Assembly: GCA_024278555.1 (NCBI GenBank)
Contig: JAJRSX010000178.1
Coordinates: forward strand, 1 to 7,480
Origin: a bacterium
GTDB taxonomy: Bacteria > CG2-30-53-67 > CG2-30-70-394
Direction of reading: 5' to 3'
Length of the DNA: 7,480 nucleotides
Shown: positions 1-6,418 of the stretch, one piece after another
Position numbering within the stretch: the stretch's first letter is position 1
Layout: each line of letters begins with the position of its first letter
Position numbers and translations under genes: made by a program
The notes under the pieces: generated by a model
Databases searched by the model: none
Told to the model about the DNA's origin: nothing
What the model saw: the letters and a program-made list of their open reading frames with translations, nothing else

Positions 1-1044
1 GGCGGCGCGCGCCGCCGGTGCAAAGGTGAACCGCCGCCCCTCGCCGTAGGCGGCGAGGAAGTGGTCGGCCAGCAGGACAATCTCCTCCGACCGCGCCCGC
101 AGGGGCGGCACCTCGATCGGGATGACGTTGAGGCGGTAGTAGAGGTCCTCGCGGAAGCGGTCGGCGGCGACCCGCTCGGCCAGATCGACGTGGGTGGCGG
201 CGATGATCCGCACGTCCACCGGCACCGGGGTGGTCGCCCCCACCGGGTCGACCTCGCCGCTCTCCAGGCAGCGGAGGAGCTTCGCCTGGGCCGCCGGCGC
301 CATCTCCCCCACCTCGTCCAGGAGCAGGGTGCCGCCGTCGGCGGCGCGGATCCGCCCGGGGCGGGCGCCGGTGGCGCCGGTGAAGGCGCCCGCCTCGTGG
401 CCGAACAGCTCACTCTCCAGGAGCTCCCCCGGCAGGGCGGCGCAGTTCACAGCCACAAAGGGGCCGGAACGGCCGCTCGCCTCGTGCAGGGCCCGGGCCA
501 CCACCTCCTTGCCGCTCCCGGACTCGCCGGTGATCAGGATGGTCGCCGGGCTCGCCGCCACCTGCCGCACCACGTCGAAGAGGCGCTCCATCACCGGCGA
601 TGCGACGATCACCCCCGGCTGCCCCCCCTGCGCCGCCACCTGGGCACGGAGATCGGCGTTCTCCCGCTGCAGGCGGGAGCGCTCCACCGCCCGCTGCACC
701 AGCAGCGCCAGGGCCTCCTGGTCCACCGGCTTGGTGGCGAAGTCCACCGCACCGGCCTGCATCGCCGCCACCGCCGTCTCGATCGAGCCGTAGGCGGTGA
801 GCACGATCACCGGCAGGACGGGGAGCCGCGCCTGCAGGTGGCGCAGGAGCTCCATGCCCCCCATCCCCGGCATGCGCAGGTCGGTGACCACCACGTCGAA
901 CCCCTCCCCCTCGACCGCCGCCACCGCCTCCTCCCCCGAGGCGACGGCGACTACCTCGAAGTGGTGGCGCGACAGCCCCAGCCGGGTCACCTCCCGCAGG
1001 TTGCGGTCGTCGTCCACCAGCAGGATGCGCGGGACAGGCTCCAT
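1..1044 (-). CDS. Sigma-54-dependent response regulator, NtrC/AtoC/ZraR type (C-terminal end cut by window edge)
   Basis: This is a two-component regulator that, when phosphorylated, should hydrolyse ATP to open sigma-54 promoters. I translated 348 codons without a stop. The receiver domain covers about residues 5-120: acidic pocket D11-D13, phospho-acceptor D55 in DLRMPG, T83 and K105 in TKP. A short linker leads to the AAA+ domain from about 140. It has Walker A GESGSGKE (173-180), the sigma-54-contacting GAFTGA loop (219-224), Walker B LLLDEV (240-245), and the [14 protein letters not shown] segment (about 297-310). The rest of the AAA+ domain and the expected Fis-type helix-turn-helix lie beyond position 1. 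The ATG at 1044 fits because the receiver begins at once ([13 protein letters not shown]), although no good Shine-Dalgarno is visible. No partner histidine kinase is in the window. The family call is firm; the regulated genes are unknown. Confidence 0.96.
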   Translation of the reverse strand, partial: MEPVPRILLVDDDRNLREVTRLGLSRHHFEVVAVASGEEAVAAVEGEGFDVVVTDLRMPGMGGMELLRHLQARLPVLPVIVLTAYGSIETAVAAMQAGAVDFATKPVDQEALALLVQRAVERSRLQRENADLRAQVAAQGGQPGVIVASPVMERLFDVVRQVAASPATILITGESGSGKEVVARALHEASGRSGPFVAVNCAALPGELLESELFGHEAGAFTGATGARPGRIRAADGGTLLLDEVGEMAPAAQAKLLRCLESGEVDPVGATTPVPVDVRIIAATHVDLAERVAADRFREDLYYRLNVIPIEVPPLRARSEEIVLLADHFLAAYGEGRRFTFAPAARAA

Positions 1045-1315
1045 GGCGGCGGAGTATGACCCACAGGGGGGCGGCGGGCACGGGGGGCGCCGGCCATGAA
1101 GGGCTTCGACCCGACGCAGCCTCTCTCCCGACCCTCGGGCGATCTCCACGTGGGTGAGGCAAAGGCGCGGGGCCACCCTGTGGCCTCCCCTCCGCCCTCG
1201 TCGTGGTCTTGCCGCCGCAATCCGCTGACAACGACGGCCTCTCGCCTTACCTTTGGTTCGGCTCCATCTTCAGGCCCGCCCCCACCGCCCCAGTGCATGG
1301 CCCCCTGCCCGCGCC
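1045..1315. other. Intergenic region between barrel gene and response regulator
   Basis: No convincing gene lies here. This 271-bp gap should hold the promoter of the response regulator and the end of the DUF1302 transcript. I found no clear -35/-10 or -24/-12 pair on the minus strand and no hairpin with a T-tract. The only clear structure is an inverted repeat, GGCCAC (1171-1176) and GTGGCC (1180-1185), around a 3-nt loop, which could be an operator or a weak transcription-stop hairpin. Confidence 0.5.
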
Positions 1316-3064
1316 TCAAAAGTGGTAGAGGAGCCGAGTGTAGAAGTGGTCGTTGTTGTTGAAGCGGGCAAGTGAGGCGGTCTCGGCCAGCGATGCGTCG
1401 CGTTTGCCCTGGAAGAGGTTGACGCCGAGGGCGACGTTGAGGTCGTCGTCGAGGTCGTAGGCGGCCTGAAGGTTGAGGAAGTAGTCGTTGTCGCGTAAGT
1501 AGTAGAGGGTGTTGGCCTGCAGGTGGAGGCGATCCTCAAAGAAGGTACGACGGAGGGTGGCGGTCATCCCGGTCCTGACCCGACGCGACAGGATATCGGA
1601 GTCGTAGCGGAGGATGATCGTCTGGAGAAGCTGGACGTTGGTGTAGAAGTCGTACGGCAGCAGGCGGTCACCGCCGACCACGTAGCTGAGCTGCGGCTTG
1701 CCCACCGGCGACAGGTCGGCGCGATAGTAGGGCTGATCGAAGGTCAGCGCCGCCTCGCCGCGGATCGAGTAGGGGCCGAGGACGGTCTCGAAGTCGGCGC
1801 CGTAGATCGACTGGCGGGGGAAGCGCATGGAGAAGAGGCGGCGCAGGCGCACCAGGTCGGAAACCTCGGCGTTCTCCAGGAAGCGGCGGGTGTCGGTGTC
1901 TTTCAGGTCGAAGCGGGTGAGGACGGTGGGGTCGAGGCGAACCACCGGCCAGTCGCTGTGGGTGGAGAGGAAGGAGAGGGAGTAGTCGAAACGCCGCCAG
2001 TGGGAGGTCCACCGCGCCCCCACCTCGCCGTTGGTGAGCTTGCGCTCGGGCTCGTCGATGCGAAACGGCGAGGTCTCGCCGAAGGTGATCCGCCGCCGGT
2101 GGAAGCTTTCGCCCAGCTTGATGAACAGCTCTTCCCACTCGGGCGGTAGCCAGCCGGGGCCGAGGACCGCGTAGTCGGCACCGACGATGTCGAACTTGTT
2201 CGGTTCGAAGAAGGGGATGTAGAGGGCGTCGAGGTCGCCGCCGGCGAGCGGCCGGCGGCCGCGCACCATGGTGATGGGGATTTTCCGGTCGTCGTGGCCG
2301 ATGGTGACGATCTCGCGGTAGTCCTGGGGGTTGAGGTTGTCGGTGGGGTTGATGGCGTCGGCCCGCCCCCAGCTCACGATCTGCTTGCCGGCGCGCCAGT
2401 CCCACGCCCCGCGGCGGTGGTCGACGTACGCCTCGAAGAGGTTGGTCTCCCAGTCGTACTGGTTGTCGAAGCCGGAACGAAACTGGTAGATCGCCTGCAT
2501 CGACAGGCGCATGGAGGTCGCCTCGTCGAAGTGGGCGTCGACGCCGAGCCTGAGCTCGTTGCGCCAGTCGATGATGTCTTCGAAGCGGTTCTCCCGGTGG
2601 GTGTCGACGGCGAGCTTCGACTCGAAGCGGCCGAAGAGGTCGAAGGAGCGTACCCCGCCCACCCCGGCGGCGGCCGCCGGCGTCGGGGCGGCGGCCAGGG
2701 CCGCGAAATCTTCGTCTTCCGCACCGCTCCCCAGGGCGAGGGACGTACCGGTCGGGGCCGGAGACGGGGCAGGTGAGGCTGCGGGGGAGGCGGTGGTGTC
2801 GTCGCCGAAGGCGGCGAAGTCGTCGTCACCGCCGAGGTCGATCACCCCGCTCCCGGGACCGGCGGCGGGGGCCGGCGTTCTCCGGGCCTGCCTGCGCACC
2901 GCCAGCCACTGGCGCAGGAGGGCGTGGAGCTCGGCGCCGTGGGCGTGGGCGATGGCCGCGGCCAGCTCCGCCTCGGTCGCCGCCCCGACGCTGCCGGGGT
3001 GGCCGACCACCAAGAGCAGGAGGACCAGGAGGAGGCGTCCCGCCGCCACCTTGCCGATCACCAC
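1316..3064 (-). CDS. DUF1302-type outer-membrane beta-barrel protein
   Basis: The product is a 582-residue predicted outer-membrane protein. Residues 1-28 look like a signal peptide (basic start, LLLVLLLLVV core, then SVGA before ATEAEL). A Pro/Ala-rich acidic linker covers roughly 62-138 and carries two similar motifs, DDDFAAF (about 80-86) and EDEDFAAL (about 116-123). The barrel then begins (SFDLFGRFESKLAVD) and shows alternating aromatic/polar strands. It includes the hallmark WGRADAINPTDNLNP (about 232-246) and ends in LLYHF, the terminal Phe expected by the barrel-assembly machinery. I chose GTG at 3064 because AGGAGG sits 6 nt upstream and it follows the previous gene's stop by 28 nt; GTG at 3061 is equally possible. 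An ATG at 3130 would overlap the previous gene and bury the signal peptide. In this family such barrels often sit with LolA-like proteins and RND/MMPL exporters. Substrate unknown. Confidence 0.85.
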   Translation of the reverse strand: MVIGKVAAGRLLLVLLLLVVGHPGSVGAATEAELAAAIAHAHGAELHALLRQWLAVRRQARRTPAPAAGPGSGVIDLGGDDDFAAFGDDTTASPAASPAPSPAPTGTSLALGSGAEDEDFAALAAAPTPAAAAGVGGVRSFDLFGRFESKLAVDTHRENRFEDIIDWRNELRLGVDAHFDEATSMRLSMQAIYQFRSGFDNQYDWETNLFEAYVDHRRGAWDWRAGKQIVSWGRADAINPTDNLNPQDYREIVTIGHDDRKIPITMVRGRRPLAGGDLDALYIPFFEPNKFDIVGADYAVLGPGWLPPEWEELFIKLGESFHRRRITFGETSPFRIDEPERKLTNGEVGARWTSHWRRFDYSLSFLSTHSDWPVVRLDPTVLTRFDLKDTDTRRFLENAEVSDLVRLRRLFSMRFPRQSIYGADFETVLGPYSIRGEAALTFDQPYYRADLSPVGKPQLSYVVGGDRLLPYDFYTNVQLLQTIILRYDSDILSRRVRTGMTATLRRTFFEDRLHLQANTLYYLRDNDYFLNLQAAYDLDDDLNVALGVNLFQGKRDASLAETASLARFNNNDHFYTRLLYHF

Positions 3065-3070
3065 CCCTCC

Positions 3071-3076
3071 CCTCCT
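3071..3076 (-). promoter_or_regulatory. Shine-Dalgarno deciding the DUF1302 start
   Basis: AGGAGG on the minus strand lies 6 nt before GTG at 3064 and 9 nt before GTG at 3061. It lies inside the longer open frame that begins at ATG 3130, which argues that the longer start is not used. Confidence 0.7.
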
Positions 3077-3092
3077 GCAACCACCACCCGCG

Positions 3093-3869
3093 CTACCCCC
3101 GCTCCAGGGCGGCGCGGGTGAAGAGGTCATCCGCCAGGGGCTTGTCGTACTGCGCCTTGGTCACCTCCAGGAGGGTCTTGTGGTTCTTCTGGACGTTGGT
3201 CATCACCGCCCGGGTGGCGGTCCAGTGGCCGTCGATCTTCTCCAGCCGGACCACCTTCATCTCCTTCAGGAGCTTGCCGTGGGCGTCGTAGTACTCGCCC
3301 TTCACCGGTACGAAGATGTCCTTGCGGATCCAGGTCACCACCCGCGAGTAGGCCGCCCGGCTCGAGTCCTTTGGCTTGGACTCCACCTTGTAGCAGTCGC
3401 TGTCGCCCACCCGCTCCTCGCCGAGGACCGTGTGGACGCTGGTGTCCACGCGACGCGACTGGAAGTCGTCGTAGGAAAAGTCGGTCCCGAGGAACGATTT
3501 GGACTTCTCCGAGGAGGAGATCCGCCGGGTGCGGTGCAGCGCCGGCAGGTAGATGAACTGGTCGTCCTCGCCCTTCGGGTTCTGCACCGTCAGCAGGCTC
3601 GTCCCCTTGATGTCGTTCGGGAAGAGGAAGCGGATGACGTAGTGGATGCGGCCATTGATCGATTTCTTCAGCGCCTCCACCGACCGCTGCCGTTTCTCCC
3701 CCCGCTTGTTCACCAGGAGCATGCGCAGGGTCAGGTCCGCCTGCTCGACCTGGGCGTTCTTGCGCGCCCGCTGGAGGATCTCGGTGGCGGTGAGGCTGGC
3801 TGCCGCCTGCGGCGCGGCCGCGGCAGTGAGGACAGTGGCGAGGAGGAGGTGGAGGAAGAGACGAGACAT
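3093..3869 (-). CDS. LolA-like outer membrane lipoprotein-sorting protein (periplasmic)
   Basis: This is a 258-residue secreted protein of the LolA-like superfamily, which folds as a half-barrel that shields lipid or lipoprotein acyl chains in the periplasm. Residues 1-24 form a signal peptide (MSRLFLHLLLATVLT, then an Ala-rich end). There is no lipobox cysteine, so it should be soluble. The hallmark stretch is residues 102-136, DDQFIYLPALHRTRRI followed by FLGTDFSYDDF. The C-terminal half has the expected strands (YKVESKPK, WIRKDIFVPVKGEYYD). I chose ATG 3869 because the signal peptide starts there; a TTG at 3923 would add a Pro-rich tail with no hydrophobic logic. No strong Shine-Dalgarno is seen. 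The DUF1302 gene follows after 28 nt, so the two are probably co-transcribed and may hand a hydrophobic cargo between inner and outer membranes. That role is inferred. The usual RND/MMPL transporter is not in this window. Confidence 0.88.
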   Translation of the reverse strand: MSRLFLHLLLATVLTAAAAPQAAASLTATEILQRARKNAQVEQADLTLRMLLVNKRGEKRQRSVEALKKSINGRIHYVIRFLFPNDIKGTSLLTVQNPKGEDDQFIYLPALHRTRRISSSEKSKSFLGTDFSYDDFQSRRVDTSVHTVLGEERVGDSDCYKVESKPKDSSRAAYSRVVTWIRKDIFVPVKGEYYDAHGKLLKEMKVVRLEKIDGHWTATRAVMTNVQKNHKTLLEVTKAQYDKPLADDLFTRAALERG

Positions 3870-3970
3870 GGAGATCCGGGGGGTAGGGGGGAGGACGGGG
3901 GGGAAGATGGCGGGAGGGGACAATCGGTACGGAAGCCAGGAGACCCCAGGGCGGGGTTGGGTGCGATCGA
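3870..3970. other. Intergenic gap between peroxiredoxin and LolA-like gene
   Basis: This 101-bp gap has long G-rich runs on the plus strand. A weak inverted repeat, ACCCC (3943-3947) and GGGGT (3953-3957), lies just after the peroxiredoxin stop. It has no T-tract, so read-through into the LolA-like gene is plausible. No clear promoter is seen. Confidence 0.4.
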
Positions 3971-4426
3971 TCAGCCGAGGTCCGCGAGGACCTGGTTGGC
4001 GTGGCCGTCGGGCTTCACCTTCGGGTAGACGGCGATCGCCTTGCCCTCCTTATCGAAGACGAAGGTGGAGCGGACGATCTTCTCCTTCTTCACCCCCTTG
4101 ACGGTCACCTCGGCCAGCGCCCCGAGACCACGCAGGAGGGTGCGCTCCGGGTCGGCAAGGAGCCGCTCACCAAAACCGTTCTTCTCCTTGAACCGACACT
4201 GGGCCCGCACCGAGTCGCCGGAAAGGCCGAGCACCCGCACCCCCTTCTTGGCAAACGCCTCCTCCAGCTCGCCGAAGGCGATCGCCTCGCGGGTGCAGCC
4301 GGGGGTGGAGGCCTTCGGGTAGACGAAGATCACCACCGTTTTCCCCTTCAGGTCGGTGTGACGGACGGGCTCGCCCGCATCGTCGGTCAACTCGAAGGGG
4401 GGAATGGAGTCACCGATCTCGATCAT
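3971..4426 (-). CDS. bcp: Peroxiredoxin, Bcp/PrxQ family
   Basis: The product is a 151-residue thiol peroxidase expected to reduce hydrogen peroxide and organic hydroperoxides in the cytoplasm. It covers the AhpC/TSA thioredoxin fold at normal Bcp length. The active-site stretch is YPKASTPGCTREA, with peroxidatic Cys at C44 and the supporting Pro37 and Thr41. The conserved VRSTFVFDKEGKA segment supplies the active-site arginine. The E. coli-type resolving cysteine five residues after C44 is replaced by Ile49; the only other cysteine is C77 in SVRAQCRF. ATG 4426 has GAGGAG (4434-4439) 7 nt upstream. That site overlaps the end of the preceding zinc-ribbon gene, whose stop lies 3 nt before this start, so translation is probably coupled. 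The family call is firm; the recycling mechanism (1-Cys or atypical 2-Cys) is open. Confidence 0.94.
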   Translation of the reverse strand: MIEIGDSIPPFELTDDAGEPVRHTDLKGKTVVIFVYPKASTPGCTREAIAFGELEEAFAKKGVRVLGLSGDSVRAQCRFKEKNGFGERLLADPERTLLRGLGALAEVTVKGVKKEKIVRSTFVFDKEGKAIAVYPKVKPDGHANQVLADLG

Positions 4427-4429
4427 CGT

Positions 4430-4705
4430 TCAGCTCCTCTCCGGTTGGATCGCCTGGATCGCCCCGCTTCCGCACTTGGGGCAGCGCCGCACGTAGCGGC
4501 CGGCGCGACCGCGCCACTGACAGTCCGGGCACCGCATCTCCACGGTGTGGGCGGCGAGCCCTTTGCGCAGCCGGTAGCGACGGACCTTCCCCACCACGAT
4601 GATGGAGATCCCCGCCACCACCCCCACGAGGATGAGCTCGCGCACGGACATCTGCCCCACGGGGCGGTCGAGGAAGTGTTGTAGCTGGGTCAGCACGCGG
4701 TTCAC
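4430..4705 (-). CDS. Small membrane-anchored zinc-ribbon protein
   Basis: I do not recognise a named family for this 91-residue protein. Residues 21-39 (VRELILVGVVAGISIIVVG) form one transmembrane segment, followed by a strongly basic stretch (KVRRYRLRKG). This suggests the C-terminal part is cytoplasmic. The C-terminal domain is a zinc ribbon with CPDC (59-62) and CPKC (75-78), separated by 12 residues rich in Arg. I chose GTG 4705; an internal ATG at 4651 would keep the membrane segment and ribbon and is an alternative, since neither has a strong Shine-Dalgarno. It is followed within 3 nt by the peroxiredoxin gene, so the two are likely co-translated. A role linked to redox or metal stress is possible only from that context. 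Small zinc-ribbon proteins bind nucleic acid, protein or only metal, so no function is claimed. Confidence 0.8.
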   Translation of the reverse strand: MNRVLTQLQHFLDRPVGQMSVRELILVGVVAGISIIVVGKVRRYRLRKGLAAHTVEMRCPDCQWRGRAGRYVRRCPKCGSGAIQAIQPERS

Positions 4706-4731
4706 TCCCGGCGGTAGGACCGGTCGCGGCG

Positions 4732-4760
4732 ATGGTAGGCCACCGCCGGGGGCGGCTCAA
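4732..4760 (-). promoter_or_regulatory. Candidate sigma-70 promoter for the zinc-ribbon/peroxiredoxin operon
   Basis: On the minus strand TTGAGC (4760-4755) and TACCAT (4737-4732) are 17 nt apart, each matching 4 of 6 consensus bases. Transcription would start about 20 nt before GTG 4705. The spacer holds a small inverted repeat (CCGCC 4743-4747, GGCGG 4751-4755). In DNA this GC-rich, chance matches are rarer than usual but still possible. Confidence 0.35.
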
Positions 4761-4840
4761 CGGCCAGATCGTCGGCTCCATTTTTCTTGCGCACCCCATG
4801 TTCAGTGAGATCCCAAGCAGGTGGACACCGCCGGCGCCGT

Positions 4841-4927
4841 GGGGTCTTGGGTAGGAGGGGGTTGCACCCCCGACCCCGGACCACAGGGCCGGCCGCGCCG
4901 CAGGCGCGGATCGCGGGTTCAACCCGC
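4841..4927. repeat. Cluster of three GC-rich hairpins
   Basis: There are three perfect inverted repeats in a row. The first is GGGGGT/ACCCCC (4857-4862, 4866-4871), loop TGC, itself flanked by GGGGTC (4841-4846) and GACCCC (4872-4877). The second is CCGCGCC/GGCGCGG (4893-4899, 4903-4909), loop GCA. The third is GCGGGTT/AACCCGC (4913-4919, 4921-4927) around a single C. None is followed by a T-tract. They resemble the palindromic extragenic repeats found between genes in many Gram-negative genomes; only one cluster is visible here, so repeat-family membership is inferred. Confidence 0.55.
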
Positions 4928-5003
4928 TCGTGCCGCGAAACCGGCGTGATGGCACCGAGGCCGCGAGGTCTCCGACCGACGATTATGGTTCACGGCCCGA
5001 CCG

Positions 5004-5032
5004 TTTACGCCCACGCGGGCGTCACGTATTCT
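5004..5032 (+). promoter_or_regulatory. Candidate sigma-70 promoter for amtB
   Basis: TTTACG (5004-5009) and TATTCT (5027-5032) are 17 nt apart, each with 4 of 6 consensus matches. This would give a leader of about 160 nt before the amtB start. It is one of the few AT-richer spots in the intergenic region. No convincing sigma-54 promoter was found closer to amtB. Confidence 0.35.
5007..5022. promoter_or_regulatory. Palindrome in the candidate amtB promoter, possible operator
   Basis: ACGCCC (5007-5012) and GGGCGT (5017-5022) form a perfect 6-bp inverted repeat around ACGC. It overlaps the end of the candidate -35 and most of the spacer, a place where a bound dimer would block or reposition RNA polymerase. 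The binding protein is unknown. Confidence 0.35.
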
Positions 5033-5200
5033 CTGCCGTCGGTTTTGTCACCATGGGCTCCTCGCCGGAGGGAGCGGCATCTCCCCCGGACGTCCTGTAC
5101 GGGGGCCGGTGGTGTGGAGGGTTTTCGAGACGTGCTCGAGGTCGGGGTTCGCCATCCGTGGCGGTCCGCTCTTGGGCGCGCATTCAACGGGAGATCGGCC

Positions 5201-6418
5201 ATGAACAGCAGCCTCACGGAGCTCACCTCCGCCACCAACGTCCTCTTTGTGCTCCTTGGCGCGGTGATGATCTTCGCCATGCACGCCGGCTTCGCCTTTC
5301 TGGAGGTGGGGTCGGTGCGCTCGAAGAACCAGGTCAACGCCCTGGTGAAGATCCTCACCGACTGGTCGATCTCCACCGTCGTCTATTTCCTGATCGGCTT
5401 CCCCATCGCCCAGGGGATCGGCTTTCTCGACACCGCCCAGCTCCTCACCGCCAACCACGGCCTGGAGCTGGTGCGCTACTTCTTCTACCTCACCTTCGCC
5501 GCCTGCATCCCGGCGATCATCTCCGGCGGCATCGCCGAGCGTGCCCGCTTCTGGCCCCAGTGCTTCGCCGGCGCCATCTTCGCCGGCCTCCTCTACCCGG
5601 CGTTCGAGCACTTCATCTGGTGGGACACGGCCACCGGTCTGCAGCCGTGGCTGAAGGCGAGCTTCGGCGCCGAGTTTCACGACTTCGCCGGGTCGGTGGT
5701 GGTCCACTCCTTAGGCGGCTGGATCGCCCTGCCAGCGGTCCTCCTCCTGGGGCCGCGCATGGACCGCTACAGCGGCGGCAAGAGCAACCCGATCCCCGCC
5801 TCCTCCATCCTCTGGCTCGCCATGGGGAGCTGGATCCTGGCGGTCGGGTGGTTCGGCTTCAACGTCATGTCCGCCGGCGCCATCGGCGACATCTCCGGCC
5901 TGGTGGCGGTGAACTCACTGCTGGCGATGGTCGGCGGGGAGCTGGCCGCGGTGGTCGCCTCGAAGACCGACCCGGGCTTCGTCCACAACGGGGCGCTCGC
6001 CGGGCTAATCGCCATCTGCGCCGGCTCCGACCTCATGCACCCCTTGGGCGCCCTGGCCACCGGGGTGGTGGCCGGGCTGATCTTCGTCTACGGCTACACC
6101 TTCGTGCAGGAGCGGATGCACATCGACGATGTCCTCGGCGTCTGGCCGCTCCACGGCGTCACCGGCACCTGGGGCGGCATCGCCTGCGGCATCTTCGGTG
6201 CCCAGGCCCTCGGCGGCCGCGGCGGCGTGTCGCTACCGGCGCAGCTCATCGGCTCCGGCGCGGCGATCGTCGTGGCCCTCGCCGGCTCCACCCTGGTCTA
6301 CGGCCTCCTCAAGGCGACGGTCGGCATCCGCCTCACGCCGGAGGAGGAGTTCCAGGGCGCCGACCTGTCGATCCACAAGGTGGGCGCGGAGCCGGAGAGG
6401 GAGTTCGGCCTGCGGTAG
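5201..6418 (+). CDS. amtB: Ammonium channel, Amt/AmtB family
   Basis: The product is a 405-residue inner-membrane channel that brings in ammonium/ammonia. About 11 membrane segments can be drawn, the first at about 12-34. Pore residues are present: the Phe gate (F99, F220), S224 at the outer site, D161 in DFAGSVVVH, and the twin histidines H169 and H318 (WPLHGVTGTWGG). AGFAFLEVGSVRSKN, SGGIAERARF and GWFGFNVMSAG are family signatures. The C-terminal tail (VGIRLTPEEEFQGADLSIHKVG) is the cytoplasmic segment that contacts PII proteins in AmtB homologues. ATG 5201 has GGGAG (5189-5193) 7 nt upstream; the frame is open further upstream, but that part lacks membrane character. There is no cleavable signal peptide, unlike E. 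coli AmtB. No glnK gene is next to it; the downstream neighbour is a methyltransferase 172 nt away, so amtB may be transcribed alone. Family call firm; substrate inferred from residues. Confidence 0.97.
   Translation: MNSSLTELTSATNVLFVLLGAVMIFAMHAGFAFLEVGSVRSKNQVNALVKILTDWSISTVVYFLIGFPIAQGIGFLDTAQLLTANHGLELVRYFFYLTFAACIPAIISGGIAERARFWPQCFAGAIFAGLLYPAFEHFIWWDTATGLQPWLKASFGAEFHDFAGSVVVHSLGGWIALPAVLLLGPRMDRYSGGKSNPIPASSILWLAMGSWILAVGWFGFNVMSAGAIGDISGLVAVNSLLAMVGGELAAVVASKTDPGFVHNGALAGLIAICAGSDLMHPLGALATGVVAGLIFVYGYTFVQERMHIDDVLGVWPLHGVTGTWGGIACGIFGAQALGGRGGVSLPAQLIGSGAAIVVALAGSTLVYGLLKATVGIRLTPEEEFQGADLSIHKVGAEPEREFGLR

Larger units (their letters stand above)
4706..5200. other. Divergent intergenic region between zinc-ribbon gene and amtB
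   Basis: This 495-bp stretch lies between genes transcribed away from each other. I see no credible gene in it. It contains a candidate promoter toward the zinc-ribbon operon (4732-4760), three strong GC-rich hairpins (4857-4927) and a candidate amtB promoter with a palindrome in its spacer (5004-5032). An inverted repeat CCCCCG (5083-5088) / CGGGGG (5100-5105) falls in what would be the amtB leader. The in-frame extension of amtB upstream of 5201 is Arg/Pro-rich and does not look coding. Confidence 0.7.

Noticed and set aside
410-1231. A 273-codon minus-strand frame over the response regulator.
   Set aside because: It is Gly/Ala/Arg-rich and out of frame with the clear receiver and AAA+ motifs, whose true frame runs from 1044 off the left edge.
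1225-1253. CTGACA with a TACCTT 17 nt later on the plus strand.
   Set aside because: No plus-strand gene follows it, and the -10 match is poor.
2511-4028. A 505-codon plus-strand open frame opposite the barrel and LolA-like genes.
   Set aside because: It is antisense to two well-supported genes, has low-complexity Arg/Gly/Val-rich composition and no recognisable domain. Long shadow frames are expected at this GC content.
4702-4884. A 60-codon minus-strand frame whose stop overlaps the GTG of the zinc-ribbon gene by 4 nt; its last 30 codons (from VRKKNGADDLAV) are GC3-rich.
   Set aside because: The upstream half runs through a hairpin, no Shine-Dalgarno precedes any internal start, and a plausible promoter lies within it. 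The 4-nt overlap is the only positive sign.
4913-4927. GGTTCAA resembling a tRNA T-loop.
   Set aside because: The flanking bases form a symmetric hairpin and do not give a T-stem; no acceptor, D or anticodon arm can be built around it.
4950-4965. TGGCAC followed by a GC at -12 spacing, a possible sigma-54 promoter for amtB.
   Set aside because: The -12 half is CCGCG instead of TTGCA/T, and it lies about 235 nt from the start codon. The match is too weak to call.
4787-5200. N-terminal extension of amtB by 138 codons.
   Set aside because: The extension is Arg/Pro-rich, crosses hairpins and the candidate promoter, and the family starts at the residues following ATG 5201, which has its own Shine-Dalgarno.
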